Assembly: GCA_009379815.1 (NCBI GenBank)
Contig: WHSY01000003.1
Location: forward strand, 1 to 64,000
From: Pseudonocardiaceae bacterium
GTDB lineage: Bacteria > Actinomycetota > Actinomycetes > Mycobacteriales > Pseudonocardiaceae
Length of the DNA: 64,000 nt
Reading direction: 5' to 3'
Shown here: positions 42,680 through 56,123 of the stretch, piece by piece
Layout of the letters: each line of letters begins with the position of its first letter
Numbering within the stretch: position 1 is the stretch's first letter
Program-made: the position numbers and the translations under genes
The notes under the pieces: generated by a model
What the model was told of the DNA's origin: nothing
What the model saw: the letters and a program-made list of their open reading frames with translations, nothing else
The model's database searches: none

Positions 42680-43822
42680 GTGGGACCCGCCCCCGCGATC
42701 CTGCCGCTGCGGGAGTACCTGCTGGTCGCCCTCACCGCAGCGGTGCTGACGTTCCTGCTCACCGGGCTGGTGCGGGTGCTGGCGATGCGTGCGGGAGCGG
42801 TGACCATGCCGCGCGAGCGCGACGTCCACCTCACCCCGATCCCGCGGCTGGGTGGCCTCGGGATGTACGGCGGCATTCTCGGCGGGGTGCTGCTGGCCCA
42901 TCAGCTACCGGTGCTGCGCCGGTCGTTCGAGTTCTCCTGGGACGTGGTGGCGGTGCTGACCGCGGGCGCGATCATCGTGGCGGTCGGCGCGCTCGACGAC
43001 CGCTTCGAGCTCGACTCGCTGACCAAGCTGGCCGGCCAGGTCACCGCGGCGGGCGTGCTGGTGCTGTTCGGGGTGCAGTGGTTCATCTTCTGGGTGCCCT
43101 GGAACGGTGGTGCGGGCTTGCAGGGTTCGGTTCTGGTCCTCGGCCAGGACCAGGCCGTGCTGTTGACCGTCGCCCTCGCGGTGGCGCTGATGAACGCCAT
43201 GAACTTCGTGGACGGGCTCGACGGGCTGGCAGCGGGCATCGGGCTCATCGCCGCGGCGGCCACCGGTGCGTTCGCACTGCACCTGCTCGACGAGTCCGGC
43301 CGCAGTGTCAGCGCCTACCCGCCAACGCTGATCGCGGCGCTGGTCGGCGGCGCATGCCTGGGCTTCCTGCCGCACAACTTCCAACCGGCGCGGATCTTCA
43401 TGGGCGACTCCGGTGCCATGCTCATCGGGTTGATGCTCGCCGGCGCCACCACCAGCGCATCGGGCAGGATCGACTTCAGGCAGTACAGCGCCTCCGACGC
43501 GCTGGCGCTGCTGTCGCCGCTGCTCGTGGTGGCCGCGGTGCTCTTCGTACCGTTGCTGGACCTGGTGCTGGCCGTGGTGCGCCGTACCAGTGCCGGGCGC
43601 AGCCCCTTCGCGGCCGACAAGAGGCATCTGCACCACCGGCTGCTCGAGATCGGGCACTCGCACCGCAGGGCAGTGCTGCTGATCTACCTGTGGGCCGCGC
43701 TGCTGGCCTTCGGCGCGGTCGCGCTGACGGTGTTCGACGTGTTCGTCGTGGTGTGGGGCGTGGGCGTCGGGCTGCTCGTCGCAGTGCTCGGTTCGGTGGT
43801 CCCGCGGCTACGCGCGAGATGA
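42680..43822 (+). CDS. Undecaprenyl-phosphate GlcNAc-1-phosphate transferase (WecA-like)
   Basis: A 380-residue polytopic membrane protein of about eleven helices in the MraY/WecA family. Cytoplasmic motifs are VHLTPIPRLGGLGMY, GALDDRFELDSLTKL (Mg2+-binding Asp pair), AMNFVDGLDGLAAG, RIFMGDSGAMLIG and KRHLHHRLLEIGHS. It transfers sugar-1-phosphate to the lipid carrier, the first step in arabinogalactan linker or other cell-wall glycan synthesis in actinomycetes. The order glyA-wecA-atpI is conserved in this phylum. Confidence 0.9.
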   Translation: MGPAPAILPLREYLLVALTAAVLTFLLTGLVRVLAMRAGAVTMPRERDVHLTPIPRLGGLGMYGGILGGVLLAHQLPVLRRSFEFSWDVVAVLTAGAIIVAVGALDDRFELDSLTKLAGQVTAAGVLVLFGVQWFIFWVPWNGGAGLQGSVLVLGQDQAVLLTVALAVALMNAMNFVDGLDGLAAGIGLIAAAATGAFALHLLDESGRSVSAYPPTLIAALVGGACLGFLPHNFQPARIFMGDSGAMLIGLMLAGATTSASGRIDFRQYSASDALALLSPLLVVAAVLFVPLLDLVLAVVRRTSAGRSPFAADKRHLHHRLLEIGHSHRRAVLLIYLWAALLAFGAVALTVFDVFVVVWGVGVGLLVAVLGSVVPRLRAR

Positions 43823-44092
43823 TCGTCACCCGGCACTCCGACGGGAGATCCCACAATGCCCGAAGGGGAGAAACCGCAGGTAGAGGGCCCGGGGTGCGGT
43901 CAGAGCCCGGCCGAACCCTGTGGTAGCGTCTGCCCCGTCCCGCCGAGGGCGGGACCGACAGTTCCAAGTCGGCCCATCGATGCCGTCCGTGATTGCACCG
44001 TGATCCGGTCGGACGGCGTCCCTGGACTGCGAGGAGTGCCTTTGAGTGATGGCGGCCGCGGCGCGCCGCGGGCCGTCTGAGGGTGGTGCCCG
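43823..44092 (+). other. Leader of the ATP synthase operon
   Basis: 270 bases without a clear gene. It contains GC-rich hairpins (for example CCCGCCGAGGGCGGG around 43939-43953) and a 12-codon frame, MSDGGRGAPRAV from TTG 44042, preceded by GAGGAG and ending 13 bases before the first atp gene. That could be a leader peptide. No confident promoter hexamers were identified. Confidence 0.35.
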
Positions 44093-44302
44093 GTGAACCA
44101 GGGCAACGGCCCCGACCTGTCCGATCTGCTTGCTTTCGGCATGACGACCGCAGCATGCCTGGTCGCCGGCCTGGCGGTCGGGTGGTTCGTCGATGCGACG
44201 TTGGACACCCTGCCGGTGTTCACACTTGTCGGTCTCGGCCTCGGCATTGTCGTGACCTGCCTGTATGTCTACGCCAAACTCATGAAGTACTTGAAGGAGT
44301 AG
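44093..44302 (+). CDS. AtpZ/AtpI-type small membrane protein
   Basis: A 69-residue protein from GTG 44093 with two transmembrane helices (FGMTTAACLVAGLAVGWFVD and VFTLVGLGLGIVVTCLYVYA). It matches the AtpZ-like proteins that open actinobacterial and firmicute atp operons and assist Mg2+ supply or c-ring assembly. It lies 34 bases before the longer AtpI-like gene. Confidence 0.8.
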   Translation: MNQGNGPDLSDLLAFGMTTAACLVAGLAVGWFVDATLDTLPVFTLVGLGLGIVVTCLYVYAKLMKYLKE

Positions 44303-44336
44303 TTGCTGCGACCATGATCATGCTGGGAGGCCGGTC

Positions 44337-44750
44337 GTGATTCCCGAGCTGACTCCGCCGGTGCAGGCGGCTGCCAGCCTCCGGCGCCTCGCCCTCATCG
44401 CCGCGGGCATCGGCGTTGCCGGCGCGGCCGTGCTCGTGCCGCTCGGCTACCTCGCGCTGGCGCTGTTCGGCTGGCTCGGGCTCGCTCTCGGGCTGCTGAA
44501 CATCGCGCTGGTACACCGGTCGGCCGCGCGGTTCGCCGGTAGCGAGGACCCGCGCAAGACCCGCCGGTCGGCCGGTGGCGTGCTGGGGCGGCTCGCGTTG
44601 ATCTCCGCGATCGCCCTCGCGATCGCGTGGCTGGCGCGTCCGGAGGGGTTGGGCGTGTTCCTGGGCCTGGTCGCATTCCAGTTCGTCATGATCATCACCA
44701 CGCTGGTGCCGCTGGTCAAGGAGCTGCGTCGGACGGGAGCCCAGGCATGA
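44337..44750 (+). CDS. atpI: ATP synthase protein I
   Basis: A 137-residue protein with four hydrophobic segments (LRRLALIAAGIGVAGAAVLV, LALALFGWLGLALGLLNIAL, LALISAIALAIAWLARPEGL, VFLGLVAFQFVMIITTLVPL), the layout of AtpI, a non-essential assembly factor for the c ring. It overlaps atpB by four bases (ATGA). Confidence 0.85.
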   Translation: MIPELTPPVQAAASLRRLALIAAGIGVAGAAVLVPLGYLALALFGWLGLALGLLNIALVHRSAARFAGSEDPRKTRRSAGGVLGRLALISAIALAIAWLARPEGLGVFLGLVAFQFVMIITTLVPLVKELRRTGAQA

Positions 44751-45472
44751 GCGAGCACGTACTGGCGGCCGAGGGCGGCATCCAGGTCGGGCAGCACCCG
44801 CAGGTGACCTTTCTCGGGCTGACCCTCAACGTCGACACGATGATCTCGACGGTGATCGCCGCGCTGATCGTGCTCGGCTTCGCGGTCTACCTGCGGATCA
44901 AGGCGACCTCCGGAGTGCCCACGGGGTTGCAGCTGCTGTTCGAGGCCGTGACCGACCAGATCGAGCGCCAGGTCGAGGAGAACGTCGGGATCCGTACCGC
45001 ACCTTTCGTGGTACCGCTGGCCGTCGCACTGTTCTTTTTTATCCTCATCGCGAACTGGATGTCGATTGTTCCGCACGCCTTCGCCGACTACGTCGGGCCG
45101 CCGACCGCCGACGTGAACCTGACCTTCGCGCTCGCCTTCTTCGTCATCATCCTGGTCCACATCACCGGCTTCCGGACCCGGGGCGTGCAGTACTTCCGCC
45201 ACTTTCTCGGGCCGGTGCCCGCGATGGCACCGATCGAGGTCATCCAGGAGATCGTCAGGCCGTTCAGCCTGTCGTTGCGGCTTTTCGGCAACATCTTCGC
45301 GGGCACCGTGATGGTGAGCATCATCGCGCTGATGCCCGAGTTCATCCACTGGTTGCCGACCACGGCGTGGAAGCTGTTCGAGCTGGCCATCGGCTTGATC
45401 CAGGCGATCATCTTCGCGGTGCTGACCATCGTCTACTTCGCCGGTGCCAATCCGGAGGAGGGGGCGCACTGA
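44747..45472 (+). CDS. atpB: ATP synthase Fo subunit a
   Basis: A 241-residue membrane protein. The essential Arg is in SLSLRLFGNIFAGTV, and the late helix includes FELAIGLIQAIIFAVLTIVY with the conserved Gln. It forms the two proton half-channels against the c ring. ATG 44747 is in the ATGA overlap with atpI. Confidence 0.95.
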   Translation: MSEHVLAAEGGIQVGQHPQVTFLGLTLNVDTMISTVIAALIVLGFAVYLRIKATSGVPTGLQLLFEAVTDQIERQVEENVGIRTAPFVVPLAVALFFFILIANWMSIVPHAFADYVGPPTADVNLTFALAFFVIILVHITGFRTRGVQYFRHFLGPVPAMAPIEVIQEIVRPFSLSLRLFGNIFAGTVMVSIIALMPEFIHWLPTTAWKLFELAIGLIQAIIFAVLTIVYFAGANPEEGAH

Positions 45473-45826
<354 letters not shown>

Positions 45827-45835
45827 CGGCTGGAC

Positions 45836-46465
45836 ATGCAGATGTCGGCAGAGGCGCTCAGCACCCAGGACACAGTGGTCCAGGACACAGTGGCCCAGGA
45901 CACCCTGGCCCAGGATGGCGGTGGCGGCAACAACTTCCTCATCCCGAACGGGACGATCATCGTCGAGCTGGTCATCTTCCTGGTCATCTTCTGGGTGATC
46001 TGGCGTTACGTGGTGCCCCCGATCAAGCGGGTGATGAACCAGCGCCAGGACATGGTGCGCCGGCAGATCGAGGAGAGCCGCCAGGCCAGTGAGCGGCTCG
46101 AGGCGGCGGAGAGCAAGTACCAGGAGGCTCTCAACGAAGCCCGCACCGAGGCGGCGAAGATCCGGGAGAACGCCAGGGCCGACGCGCAGCGGATCAAGGA
46201 GGACATGCGCGAGCAGGCAGATCAGGAGGTCGCCAGGATCCGGGAGCGCGGCGAGGAGCAGCTGACGACGCAGCGCGAGCAGGTGGTCCGCGAGCTGCGT
46301 TCCGAGCTCGGCGCCCTGGCGGTGTCGCTGGCGGGGCGGATCGTCGGTGAGTCGCTTGCCGACGAGTCGCAGCGGTCGGCCACTGTGGACCGGTTCATCG
46401 ACGAGCTGGACGGCATGTCGGCGACCGACGGCCAGGCCACCACGCGCACGGGGGAGAACCGCTGA
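45836..46465 (+). CDS. atpF: ATP synthase Fo subunit b
   Basis: A 209-residue protein with ATG at 45836 or 45842. The N terminus carries three short repeats (DTVVQD, DTVAQD, DTLAQD), then the single transmembrane helix TIIVELVIFLVIFWVIWRYV and a long dimeric coiled coil (ESRQASERLEAAESKYQEAL onward) forming the peripheral stalk. The repeated acidic N-terminal extension is unusual but typical length is otherwise kept. It overlaps atpH by one base. Confidence 0.94.
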   Translation: MQMSAEALSTQDTVVQDTVAQDTLAQDGGGGNNFLIPNGTIIVELVIFLVIFWVIWRYVVPPIKRVMNQRQDMVRRQIEESRQASERLEAAESKYQEALNEARTEAAKIRENARADAQRIKEDMREQADQEVARIRERGEEQLTTQREQVVRELRSELGALAVSLAGRIVGESLADESQRSATVDRFIDELDGMSATDGQATTRTGENR

Positions 46466-47283
46466 TGCAACCCGCGAGCAGGGCCTCGCTGACAGCCGCC
46501 CGCGAACGGCTCGACGAGTTCGCCGACGGTGCCGGGTCGCAGCAGCTGACCCGGCTCGGTGAGGAGCTGTTCGCGGTGGCGGAGCTGCTCGTCACCGAGC
46601 GCGGACTGCGCCGCGGCATGGTCGACCCGTCCGCATCGGACGCGGCCCGCCGGAGTCTGGTCGAGACGCTGTTCAGCGGGAAGGTCGAGAGCCGCACGCT
46701 CGACGAGCTGACCGCTCTGGTCACCTCCCGCTGGTCGCGGTCGCTCGATCTCGTCGACTCACTCGAGGAGCTCGGCCGGCGTGCCGTGCTGGCGGTGGCC
46801 GCGCCTGAGGGCGGGCTCGAAGAGGTCGAGGACGAGCTGTTCCGGTTCGCGCGCATCCTGGCGGCGCAACCGCGGCTGGCGGCCCTGCTGTCGGACCCGC
46901 TCACGTCGCCGGACCAGCGGCTCGGCCTGCTCGGCGGGGTCCTCGACGACAAGGTGACACCGGTGACCAGGCGGTTGCTCGAACAGGTCGTCCGGTCGCC
47001 CCGCGGCCGCCATCTCGACCAGCTCGTCGAGCGGCTCGTCGAGCAAGCGGCGGCCCAGCGGGACCGCTACGTCGCTCACGTCACCTCCCCGCTGCCGCTG
47101 TCCGACGGGCAGGAACGGCGGCTGCAGGAGATCCTCGGCCGGATCTACCGACGGCCCATCTCGCTGCAGACCGAACTCGACCCCGAGCTGCTGGGCGGGC
47201 TGGTGATCCGGGTCGGCGACGAGGTGATCGACGGCAGTGTCGCCGAGCGGATCAACCGCGCACGGCAGGAGCTACCGCGGTGA
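46465..47283 (+). CDS. atpH: ATP synthase F1 subunit delta
   Basis: A 272-residue protein, long for the family (about 180) but usual for actinobacteria. LDEFADGAGSQQLTRLGEEL and VDSLEELGRRAVLAVAAPEG are in the helical N-terminal part, and the C-terminal landmark is RVGDEVIDGSVAERINRARQ. It joins F1 to the b stalk. In mycobacteria b and delta are partly fused; here they are separate genes. Confidence 0.92.
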   Translation: MQPASRASLTAARERLDEFADGAGSQQLTRLGEELFAVAELLVTERGLRRGMVDPSASDAARRSLVETLFSGKVESRTLDELTALVTSRWSRSLDLVDSLEELGRRAVLAVAAPEGGLEEVEDELFRFARILAAQPRLAALLSDPLTSPDQRLGLLGGVLDDKVTPVTRRLLEQVVRSPRGRHLDQLVERLVEQAAAQRDRYVAHVTSPLPLSDGQERRLQEILGRIYRRPISLQTELDPELLGGLVIRVGDEVIDGSVAERINRARQELPR

Positions 47284-47368
47284 GCGCGCCCGCGCGGGGC
47301 AGGCGACGACGGCGCACGATGAGCACACGAGACCGACGCAGTACTACTGAGAGCAGGGACCGATAGCC

Positions 47369-49018
47369 ATGGCGGAGCTGACGATCTCCTCGGACGAGAT
47401 CCGGAGCGCGATCGAGAACTACGTCACCTCCATCTCCACCGAGACCTCGCGCGAGGAGGTGGGCACCGTCTCCTACACCGGGGACGGCATCGCCCGGGTC
47501 GAGGGCCTGCCCTCGGCGATGGCCAACGAACTGGTCGAGTTCCCCGGCGGCATCCTGGGCGTGGCGCAGAACCTCGAGGACCGCGAGATCGGTGTGGTCA
47601 TCCTCGGCAGCTTCGAGCATGTCGAGGAGGGCCAGCAGGTCCGGCGCACCGGTCGGATCCTCGCCGCGCCGGTCGGTGACGGCTTCCTCGGCCGGGTGGT
47701 CGACCCGCTGGGCACGCCCATCGACGGTCTGGGCGAGATCGTCGCCGACGACGAGCGGGTGCTGGAACTGCAGGCGCCGTCGGTGATCCAGCGCCAGCCG
47801 GTGAAGGAGCCGCTGCAGACGGGCATCAAGGCCGTCGACTCGCAGACGCCGATCGGGCGAGGCCAGCGCCAGCTGATCATCGGCGACCGCAAGACCGGCA
47901 AGACCGCGGTGTGCACCGACACGATCATCAACCAGAAGGACAACTGGGCCAGCGGCGACCCGAACCGGCAGGTGCGGTGCATCTACGTCGCTATCGGGCA
48001 GAAGGGGTCGACCATCGCGGCGGTCCGGGAGTCCCTGGAGAACGCCGGCGCCCTCGAGTACACCACCATCGTCGCGGCGCCCGCGTCGGACTCGGCCGGC
48101 TACAAGTGGCTCGCCCCCTACACCGGGTCGGCCATGGGCCAGCACTGGATGTATGCGGGCAAGCACGTCCTGATCGTCTTCGACGACCTGTCCAAGCAGG
48201 CCGAGGCCTACCGCGCGCTGTCGCTGCTGTTGCGCCGCCCGCCGGGCCGTGAGGCCTTCCCCGGCGACGTCTTCTACCTGCACTCCAGGCTGCTCGAGCG
48301 CTGCGCGAAGCTGTCCGACGACCTCGGTGGCGGATCGATGACCGGGTTGCCGATCATCGAGACCCGGGGCAACGACATCGCCGCCTACATCCCGACCAAC
48401 GTCATCTCCATTACGGACGGGCAGTGCTTCTTCGAGCCCGACCTGTTCAACCAGGGTGTCCGGCCGGCGATCAACGTCGGTGTCTCGGTCTCCCGGGTCG
48501 GCGGGTCCGCGCAGATCAGGGCATTGCGACAGGTCGGTGGCACGCTGCGGCTGGACCTGTCGCAGTACCGCGAGCTGGAGGCCTTCGCCGCGTTCGGCTC
48601 CGAGAACCTCGACGCCACGTCGCGGTCCGTCCTGGAGCGCGGGGCGAGGCTGACCGAGCTGCTCAAGCAGGGCCAGTACGCCCCGGTGCCCGTCGAGGAG
48701 CAGGTGGTCTCGATCTTCCTCGGGACCCGTGGGCACCTCGACACGGTGCCGGTCGCCGACATCCAGCGGTTCGAGCGCGAGTTCCTCGAACATGTCCGGC
48801 TGTCCGAGGAGGGCATCCTCGCCGACATCCGCGACACCGAGCAGTTCGGCGAGGACACCGAGCAGCGCCTGGTGGACGCGGTCAACGAGTTCAAGAAGAG
48901 CTTCACCGCCTTTGACGGGTCGTCGGTGGTCGGCAACGAGGGCCAGGCCGACGCGATGGCGGCCGACGAGGTGGAGCAGGAGACCGTGAAGGTCAACAAG
49001 CCGGCCCCGAGCGAGTGA
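47369..49018 (+). CDS. atpA: ATP synthase F1 subunit alpha
   Basis: A 549-residue protein with the P-loop [10 protein letters not shown] near residue 171 and the alpha-type signatures [19 protein letters not shown] and [20 protein letters not shown]. It holds the non-catalytic nucleotide sites. The C-terminal extension ([20 protein letters not shown]) is longer than in E. coli, as in mycobacteria, where it suppresses ATP hydrolysis. That similarity in function is inferred. Confidence 0.96.
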   Translation: MAELTISSDEIRSAIENYVTSISTETSREEVGTVSYTGDGIARVEGLPSAMANELVEFPGGILGVAQNLEDREIGVVILGSFEHVEEGQQVRRTGRILAAPVGDGFLGRVVDPLGTPIDGLGEIVADDERVLELQAPSVIQRQPVKEPLQTGIKAVDSQTPIGRGQRQLIIGDRKTGKTAVCTDTIINQKDNWASGDPNRQVRCIYVAIGQKGSTIAAVRESLENAGALEYTTIVAAPASDSAGYKWLAPYTGSAMGQHWMYAGKHVLIVFDDLSKQAEAYRALSLLLRRPPGREAFPGDVFYLHSRLLERCAKLSDDLGGGSMTGLPIIETRGNDIAAYIPTNVISITDGQCFFEPDLFNQGVRPAINVGVSVSRVGGSAQIRALRQVGGTLRLDLSQYRELEAFAAFGSENLDATSRSVLERGARLTELLKQGQYAPVPVEEQVVSIFLGTRGHLDTVPVADIQRFEREFLEHVRLSEEGILADIRDTEQFGEDTEQRLVDAVNEFKKSFTAFDGSSVVGNEGQADAMAADEVEQETVKVNKPAPSE

Positions 49019-49031
49019 CGGAAACGGGGAG

Positions 49032-51450
<2,419 letters not shown>

Positions 51451-51522
51451 GCCCCCGGTGGGCGGCTACTGAGACCGACGTGTGATGGATCCGGGACCCC
51501 CGACCGAACCGAGGAGATGCGC

Positions 51523-51909
51523 GTGGCCGAGATGACCGTCGAGCTGGTCGCGGTCGAGCGCCGTGTCTGGTCCGGCAAGGCGAGCAGCTTGTTCGCCAGG
51601 ACCCTGGAGGGCGAGCTCGGCGTGCTCCCGGGCCACGCGCCGCTGCTCGGCGAGCTGGTCGAGGGCGGTGTGGTGACGGTGCGAACCAGCGATGGCGAGA
51701 CCGTCACCGCTGCCGTGTTCGGCGGCTTCCTCTCGGTGACCGGCGAGAAGGTCAGCGTACTGGCCGAGGCCGCGGAGCTGGCCGGCGAGATCGACGTCAA
51801 GGCGGCCAGGGAGGCGCTGCGGCAGGCCGAGTCGGGCGACGATCAGGAGACGATCTCGGTCAGACAGCGGGCGACCGCCCGGCTCAAGGCCGCAGGCGAG
51901 ACCGTCTGA
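51523..51909 (+). CDS. atpC: ATP synthase F1 subunit epsilon
   Basis: A 128-residue protein from GTG 51523 (GAGGAG six to eleven bases upstream; ATG 51517 is too close to it). The beta-sandwich domain includes [20 protein letters not shown], followed by two C-terminal helices ([20 protein letters not shown]). It links gamma to the c ring and damps hydrolysis. It is the last gene of the atp operon. Confidence 0.93.
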   Translation: MAEMTVELVAVERRVWSGKASSLFARTLEGELGVLPGHAPLLGELVEGGVVTVRTSDGETVTAAVFGGFLSVTGEKVSVLAEAAELAGEIDVKAAREALRQAESGDDQETISVRQRATARLKAAGETV

Positions 51910-51929
51910 TACCCGTAGGGCCGACCGTC

Positions 51930-52361
51930 ATGGGCATCGCCGAGATCGCCGGGTTGGTCCTGCTAGGGGTGGCGATGCTGTTCGCGGTGCTGGCTTATCG
52001 GCGGGTCCGGCTCGTCCGGGGCGGCGGGATCGACGTGGCACTGCGGGCCCGCCCGTACACCGGCGGCCGCGGCTGGCACCTCGGGGTGGCGCGGTACCGG
52101 GGCGACCAGTTCGCCTGGTACCGGGTGTCGAGCCTGCGTTCGGGCCCGGACCGGGTGCTCCACCGCGAGCGGCTGGTGATCGTCGAGCGGCGCGACCCCA
52201 CCCTGCCGGAGAGCTATTCGGTGCCGCCAGGATCGGTGGTGCTGCGTTGCGGGATGGCGGACGGGGAGTTCGAGCTCGCGATGGGCCGCGACACCCTCAC
52301 CGGATTCCTGTCGTGGCTGGAATCGGCGCCCCCGGGACGTGGCGTGCACCGGGCGTCCTAG
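51930..52361 (+). CDS. DUF2550 family membrane-anchored protein
   Basis: A 143-residue protein with one N-terminal helix (EIAGLVLLGVAMLFAVLAYR) followed by a small beta-rich domain (RPYTGGRGWHLGVARYRGDQ, FAWYRVSSLRSGPDRVLHRE). DUF2550 genes follow atpC in many actinobacteria; the function is unknown. It starts 20 bases after atpC and may be co-transcribed. Confidence 0.88.
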   Translation: MGIAEIAGLVLLGVAMLFAVLAYRRVRLVRGGGIDVALRARPYTGGRGWHLGVARYRGDQFAWYRVSSLRSGPDRVLHRERLVIVERRDPTLPESYSVPPGSVVLRCGMADGEFELAMGRDTLTGFLSWLESAPPGRGVHRAS

Positions 52362-52377
52362 TTGTGGACCATCGAGG

Positions 52378-52950
52378 CTAGCGCTCACCGCCCGGGCGCC
52401 ACAGCACGTCACCGTCCGGGTTGGCGACCCGGCAGAGGATGAACAGCAGGTCCGAGAGCCGGTTGAGGTAGCGAGCCGTGATCGGGCTGGTGCGGTTCAG
52501 GTCCTCCTCCAGGACCGCCCAGGCGGCGCGCTCCGCCCGCCGGGTGACCACCCGCGCGGTGTGCAGCAGCGCCGCGCCCGGGGTGCCACCGGGCAGGATG
52601 AACGAGTCCAGCTTGGGCAGCCCGGCGTTGAACTCGTCACACCAGCCCTCCAGCCGCGTGACGTACTCGTCGGTGACGCGCAACGGAGCGTACTTCGGTT
52701 CCGGGACGATCGGGGTGCACAGGTCGGCTCCGACGTCGAACAGGTCGTTCTGTACGCGCCGCAGCACCTCGCCGACGTCCTCGGCCAGCGAGCCCATGGC
52801 CAGCGCCGTTCCGATCGCGGCGTTGGCCTCCTCGACGTCGGCGTAGGCGACCAGCCGCGGGTCGGTCTTGGCGACCCGGGAGAAGTCGCCGAGCCCGCTG
52901 CTGCCGTCGTCGCCGGTACGGGTGTAGATCTTCGTCAGGTGCACGGCCAT
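52378..52950 (-). CDS. ATP:cob(I)alamin adenosyltransferase (PduO type)
   Basis: A 190-residue protein from ATG 52950. [20 protein letters not shown] is the ATP-binding N terminus of PduO-type enzymes; [28 protein letters not shown] and [20 protein letters not shown] complete the fold. It makes adenosylcobalamin, the cofactor of the mutase encoded at 56124. It is transcribed convergently with the DUF2550 gene and divergently from murA. Confidence 0.93.
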   Translation of the reverse strand: MAVHLTKIYTRTGDDGSSGLGDFSRVAKTDPRLVAYADVEEANAAIGTALAMGSLAEDVGEVLRRVQNDLFDVGADLCTPIVPEPKYAPLRVTDEYVTRLEGWCDEFNAGLPKLDSFILPGGTPGAALLHTARVVTRRAERAAWAVLEEDLNRTSPITARYLNRLSDLLFILCRVANPDGDVLWRPGGER

Positions 52951-53015
52951 GGGACGCACGCTACGTGCCCCCGGCGAGCGGGGCGACCGGCGAGGGCGCG
53001 GTAGCGTGCACCCCC

Positions 53016-54284
53016 GTGAGCGAGCACTTCAGAGTCCACGGCGGTCCCCGGCTGGTCGGCGAGGTGCATGTCCACGGCGCGAAGAACAGCGTGCTGAAGT
53101 TGATGGCTGGAGCGCTGCTGGCCGAGGGCACCACGACGATCACGAACTGCCCGGAGATCCTCGACGTGCCCCTGATGGGCGATGTGCTACGGGGCCTGGG
53201 CTGCGAGGTGACCGTCGCGGCCGACACCGTCCGGATCACCACACCCGCCGAACTCAAGCACGAGGCCGACTACGGCTCGGTGAGCAAGCTGCGCGCGTCG
53301 GTGTCCGTGCTCGGCCCGCTGGTCGGCCGGTGCCGTCGGGCCAAGGTCGCGCTGCCGGGCGGCGACGCGATCGGCTCCCGCCCGCTGGACATGCACCAGG
53401 CCGGGCTGCGCCGGCTGGGTGCGCGCAGTGAGATCGAGCACGGCTGCGTGGTCGCCGAGGCCGAGGGCCTGCACGGTGCCCAGATCTGGCTGGACTTCCC
53501 CAGCGTCGGCGCCACCGAGAACATCCTCATGGCCGCGGTGCTCGCCGACGGTACGACGGTGATCGACAATGCCGCCCGCGAGCCGGAGATCGTCGACCTG
53601 TGCGTGATGCTGCAGCAGATGGGCGCGCGGATCTCGGGTGCCGGGACATCGACGCTGACCGTGGACGGCGTGCCGCGGCTGCAGCCCACCGAGCATCGGG
53701 TGATCGGCGACCGGATCGTCGGCGCGACCTGGGCGTTCGCCGCGGCGATGACCCGGGGCGACGTGCACGTGCGCGGCGTCGACCCGCATCATCTCGACCT
53801 GGTGCTGGAGAAGCTGCGGCTGGCGGGCGCGCAGACCGATCCTGCCGACGACGGCTTCCGGGTGGTGATGCCGCGACGGCCCACCTCAGTCGACTTCGTG
53901 ACGCTGCCCTACCCGGGTTTCGCCACCGACCTGCAGCCGATGGCGATCGCGCTCTCCGCCGTCTCGGAGGGTACCTCGATGATCACCGAGAATGTCTTCG
54001 AGGCGCGATTCCGGTTCATCGAGGAGATGATCCGGCTCGGTGCCGACGCACGCACCGACGGTCACCACGCGGTCGTGCGTGGTGTCGAGCGGCTGTCGAG
54101 TGCGCCGGTGTGGGCCTCCGACATCCGAGCAGGTGCCGGTCTGGTGCTCGCAGGAATGTGTGCCGACGGCATCACCGAGGTCTGGGACGTCTTCCACATC
54201 GATCGCGGCTACCCGGGGTTCCTCCGCAGGCTGTGCGACCTCGGCGCCGAGATCGAGCGCGTCAGCGCCCCGCCCCAGCGCTAG
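53016..54284 (+). CDS. murA: UDP-N-acetylglucosamine 1-carboxyvinyltransferase, Asp117 form
   Basis: A 422-residue protein from GTG 53016. It adds enolpyruvate to UDP-GlcNAc, the first committed step of peptidoglycan synthesis. [20 protein letters not shown] and the inside-out barrel repeats are clear. At the active-site loop the sequence is [16 protein letters not shown], so the residue that is Cys in E. coli (target of fosfomycin) is Asp117, as in Mycobacterium tuberculosis. The enzyme should work but not be alkylated by fosfomycin. The gene ends just before a palindromic repeat. Confidence 0.95.
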   Translation: MSEHFRVHGGPRLVGEVHVHGAKNSVLKLMAGALLAEGTTTITNCPEILDVPLMGDVLRGLGCEVTVAADTVRITTPAELKHEADYGSVSKLRASVSVLGPLVGRCRRAKVALPGGDAIGSRPLDMHQAGLRRLGARSEIEHGCVVAEAEGLHGAQIWLDFPSVGATENILMAAVLADGTTVIDNAAREPEIVDLCVMLQQMGARISGAGTSTLTVDGVPRLQPTEHRVIGDRIVGATWAFAAAMTRGDVHVRGVDPHHLDLVLEKLRLAGAQTDPADDGFRVVMPRRPTSVDFVTLPYPGFATDLQPMAIALSAVSEGTSMITENVFEARFRFIEEMIRLGADARTDGHHAVVRGVERLSSAPVWASDIRAGAGLVLAGMCADGITEVWDVFHIDRGYPGFLRRLCDLGAEIERVSAPPQR

Positions 54285-54289
54285 CGCCT

Positions 54290-54342
54290 GTGAGTGGCGA
54301 TACGAGCCAGGGCTCGTATCGCCACTCACGACCTGTCCACAG
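54290..54342. repeat. Interspersed palindromic repeat, copy B
   Basis: A perfect 19-bp inverted repeat (54290-54308 with 54311-54329, core GTGAGTGGCGATACGAGCC) is followed by ACCTGTCCACAG, the same tail as copy A at 33793. It lies between the convergent murA and acyl-CoA ligase genes, where it could act as a bidirectional terminator, though copy A sits inside an operon. Confidence 0.9.
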
Positions 54343-55977
<1,635 letters not shown>

Positions 55978-56123
55978 CAGGTACTCCCTTTGAGTGTCGG
56001 ACCTCGTATTTCGTAGCGTCAGCATCGATTGTGGTGACTGGTGCCACAAGATGCATCCGTCCTTCGATGCGCGCCCGTTGTGAGCAACAGCATGACAACC
56101 GGTTGACTACCGGCCAGTATCCT

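Noticed and set aside
55978-56123. Possible cobalamin riboswitch before the B12-dependent mutase
   Set aside because: Only about 146 bases separate the divergent genes and no B12-box-like sequence was seen.
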